The position numbers and the translations under genes are program-made. From Streptosporangiaceae bacterium (GTDB lineage: Bacteria; Actinomycetota; Actinomycetes; Streptosporangiales; Streptosporangiaceae), in the NCBI GenBank assembly GCA_030043395.1, contig JASHXW010000004.1:1-15511 (forward strand): a stretch of DNA of 15,511 bases, written 5' to 3'. Shown piece by piece: positions 14,558 through 15,511 of the stretch (positions are counted from its first letter, which is position 1; each line of letters starts with the position of its first letter). Below the pieces are notes generated by a model, which had not been told where the DNA came from, ran no database searches, and saw nothing but the letters and a program-made list of their open reading frames with translations.

Positions 14558-15214
14558 ATGAATCATGAGCTCACTTCGCTGCCCGATCCTGACGCAGTCG
14601 CTCAGGCAGGCGCGCGATTCGTGGCCGAGCGTGCCCGTTCCGCGGTCTCAGACCGGGGAGTGTTTCAGTTCGCGGTGAGCGGCGGTCACACTCCCTGGGC
14701 GATGTTCGCCGCACTGGCCGGCGAAGAGGTTCCGTGGGACGCGATCGTCATCTACCAGGTGGATGAGCGGGTAGCGCCGCCTGGCGATCCCAGCCGGAAC
14801 CTGACGCATCTCAACGCGGCCCTGGGCTCGGCGTCGCCGACGGTCCTGCCGATGCCAGTCAACGATGCTGATCTGGCGGCTGCGGCCGCGGCCTATGCCA
14901 CCGATGTGCCCGAGCAATTCGACCTCGTGCACCTAGGTCTCGGTGCCGACGGGCACACAGCATCACTCATCCCCGGTGACCCGGTCCTGTCGGTTACCGA
15001 CCGCCTGGTCGCGGTTACCGGTCCCTATCAAGGGAACGTACGGATGACGCTGACCTACCCTGCTCTTGGCCGCGCCCGGCAGCTGCTCTGGCTAGTCACC
15101 GGGGCGGACAAGAAGAAGGCGCTGAGTTCCCTGCTGGCGGGCGACACGGGAATTCCGGCGGGCAGGGTGGAGGCGGCGGCATCACTGGTCCTGGCAGACG
15201 AGGCCGCGACGTGA
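14558..15214 (+). CDS. pgl: 6-phosphogluconolactonase
   Basis: A 218-residue cytosolic enzyme predicted to hydrolyse 6-phosphoglucono-1,5-lactone to 6-phosphogluconate, the second step of the oxidative pentose phosphate pathway. It has the Pgl/DevB family pattern: F-A-V-S-G-G-H-T-P (38-46), V-D-E-R-V (68-72) and L-G-L-G-A-D-G-H-T-A-S-L-I-P-G (126-140), which includes the catalytic His of the D-G-H-T-A-S motif. The usual phosphate-binding S-N of the family appears here as S-R-N-L (79-82). It is slightly shorter than the usual 230-260 residues. The ATG at 14558 is the only sensible start, with a GGGGG run six bases upstream. It leads an operon with the transketolase gene 76 bases downstream. 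Confidence 0.93.
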   Translation: MNHELTSLPDPDAVAQAGARFVAERARSAVSDRGVFQFAVSGGHTPWAMFAALAGEEVPWDAIVIYQVDERVAPPGDPSRNLTHLNAALGSASPTVLPMPVNDADLAAAAAAYATDVPEQFDLVHLGLGADGHTASLIPGDPVLSVTDRLVAVTGPYQGNVRMTLTYPALGRARQLLWLVTGADKKKALSSLLAGDTGIPAGRVEAAASLVLADEAAT

Positions 15215-15290
15215 GCTTCATCCGGGACCGCTTCCCGCCGGCCGATCGCCGCAGGACGTAACCGAGAGCCGGGAGCTGGAGGACATCGCG

Positions 15291-15511
15291 ATGACCGCGC
15301 AGACCCTGGATGACATCCACGAACTCGCACAGCAGCTGCGGGTCGACTCCATCCGGTGCAGCACCGCGGCCGGATCTGGCCATCCGACCTCGAGCATGTC
15401 GGCCGCCGACCTGATGGCCGTGCTGCTGGTCCGGCACTTCCGGTACGACTGGCAGCGCCCCGATGACCCGGCCAACGACCACCTGATCTTCTCCAAGGGG
15501 CACGCGTCCCC
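15291..15511 (+). CDS. tkt: Transketolase, N-terminal part (cut by window end)
   Basis: The first 73 residues of a thiamine-diphosphate-dependent transketolase, which moves two-carbon units between sugar phosphates in the non-oxidative pentose phosphate pathway. G-S-G-H-P-T-S-S (28-35) carries the conserved active-site His, and F-S-K-G-H-A-S (67-73) carries the second conserved His. The pattern A-A-G-S-G-H-P-T-S and S-K-G-H-A resembles animal-type transketolases and split archaeal/actinobacterial forms more than the E. coli TktA type, which has S-N-G-H-G-S. GGAGG lies 8 bases before the ATG at 15291. Whether the gene encodes a full-length enzyme or only an N-terminal subunit cannot be seen. 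It probably shares a transcript with pgl. Confidence 0.92.
   Translation, partial: MTAQTLDDIHELAQQLRVDSIRCSTAAGSGHPTSSMSAADLMAVLLVRHFRYDWQRPDDPANDHLIFSKGHAS

Noticed and set aside
13284..14561. Long plus-strand open frame of 425 codons
   Set aside because: It runs antisense to parts of two well-supported genes, is Arg/His/Gly-rich and has no recognisable domain; a GC-bias shadow.
15211..15261. 16-codon frame starting in a GTGA overlap with the pgl stop
   Set aside because: No recognisable product, and the transketolase start 30 bases later has its own ribosome-binding site; probably chance.

Overview
The window is high-GC DNA with long spurious open frames opposite the real genes, frequent GTG starts and two promoters placed to give leaderless mRNAs. 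The gene content (MMPL exporter, TetR regulators, MFS_3 exporter, pentose-phosphate genes) fits an Actinomycetota chromosome, probably a soil actinobacterium. I cannot place it more precisely. No rRNA, tRNA, CRISPR array, insertion sequence or phage gene was seen. Coding density is high and no gene-free gap exceeds about 210 bases.

Left region (1-6964) holds three genes for predicted exported repeat proteins, each built on a different scaffold. The first (+ strand, cut by the window edge) is a beta-propeller made of 44-residue blades. The second (- strand, convergent with it) is a 1,171-residue mosaic: signal peptide, Chlamydia-Pmp-like beta-helix, choice-of-anchor-Q motif, IPT/TIG domain, PQQ-like propeller and a C-terminal Ig-like segment. 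The third (- strand, upstream of the second) has eight repeats, each carrying one C-x5-C cysteine pair. None is a recognised enzyme; together they look like a surface or extracellular-matrix locus.

Middle region (7173-12112): an MMPL/RND-type exporter on the - strand is divergent from a four-helix membrane protein whose promoter is predicted to start transcription exactly at its ATG. Next comes a TetR regulator, also apparently leaderless. A perfect 16-bp palindrome lies inside its promoter and a degenerate second copy lies 20 bp downstream over the start codon. The TetR gene overlaps a seven-helix membrane-protein gene by 17 bp, so the two are probably one autoregulated unit. A strong GC hairpin at the stop codon of the membrane-protein gene separates it from the convergent next gene.

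Right region (12132-15511): an MFS_3 exporter on the - strand lies downstream of a Cof-type HAD phosphatase; a possible 19-codon leader peptide overlaps the exporter start. Divergent from the phosphatase is a carbohydrate operon beginning with 6-phosphogluconolactonase (pgl) and followed by the start of a transketolase (tkt) whose N-terminus resembles the animal-type family. These two enzymes belong to the oxidative and non-oxidative arms of the pentose phosphate pathway.

The observations most worth a second look are the tandem TetR operator with leaderless start, the palindrome inside the promoter at 9521-9549, the C-x5-C repeat protein, the mosaic beta-helix/PQQ protein and the possible leader peptide before the exporter.
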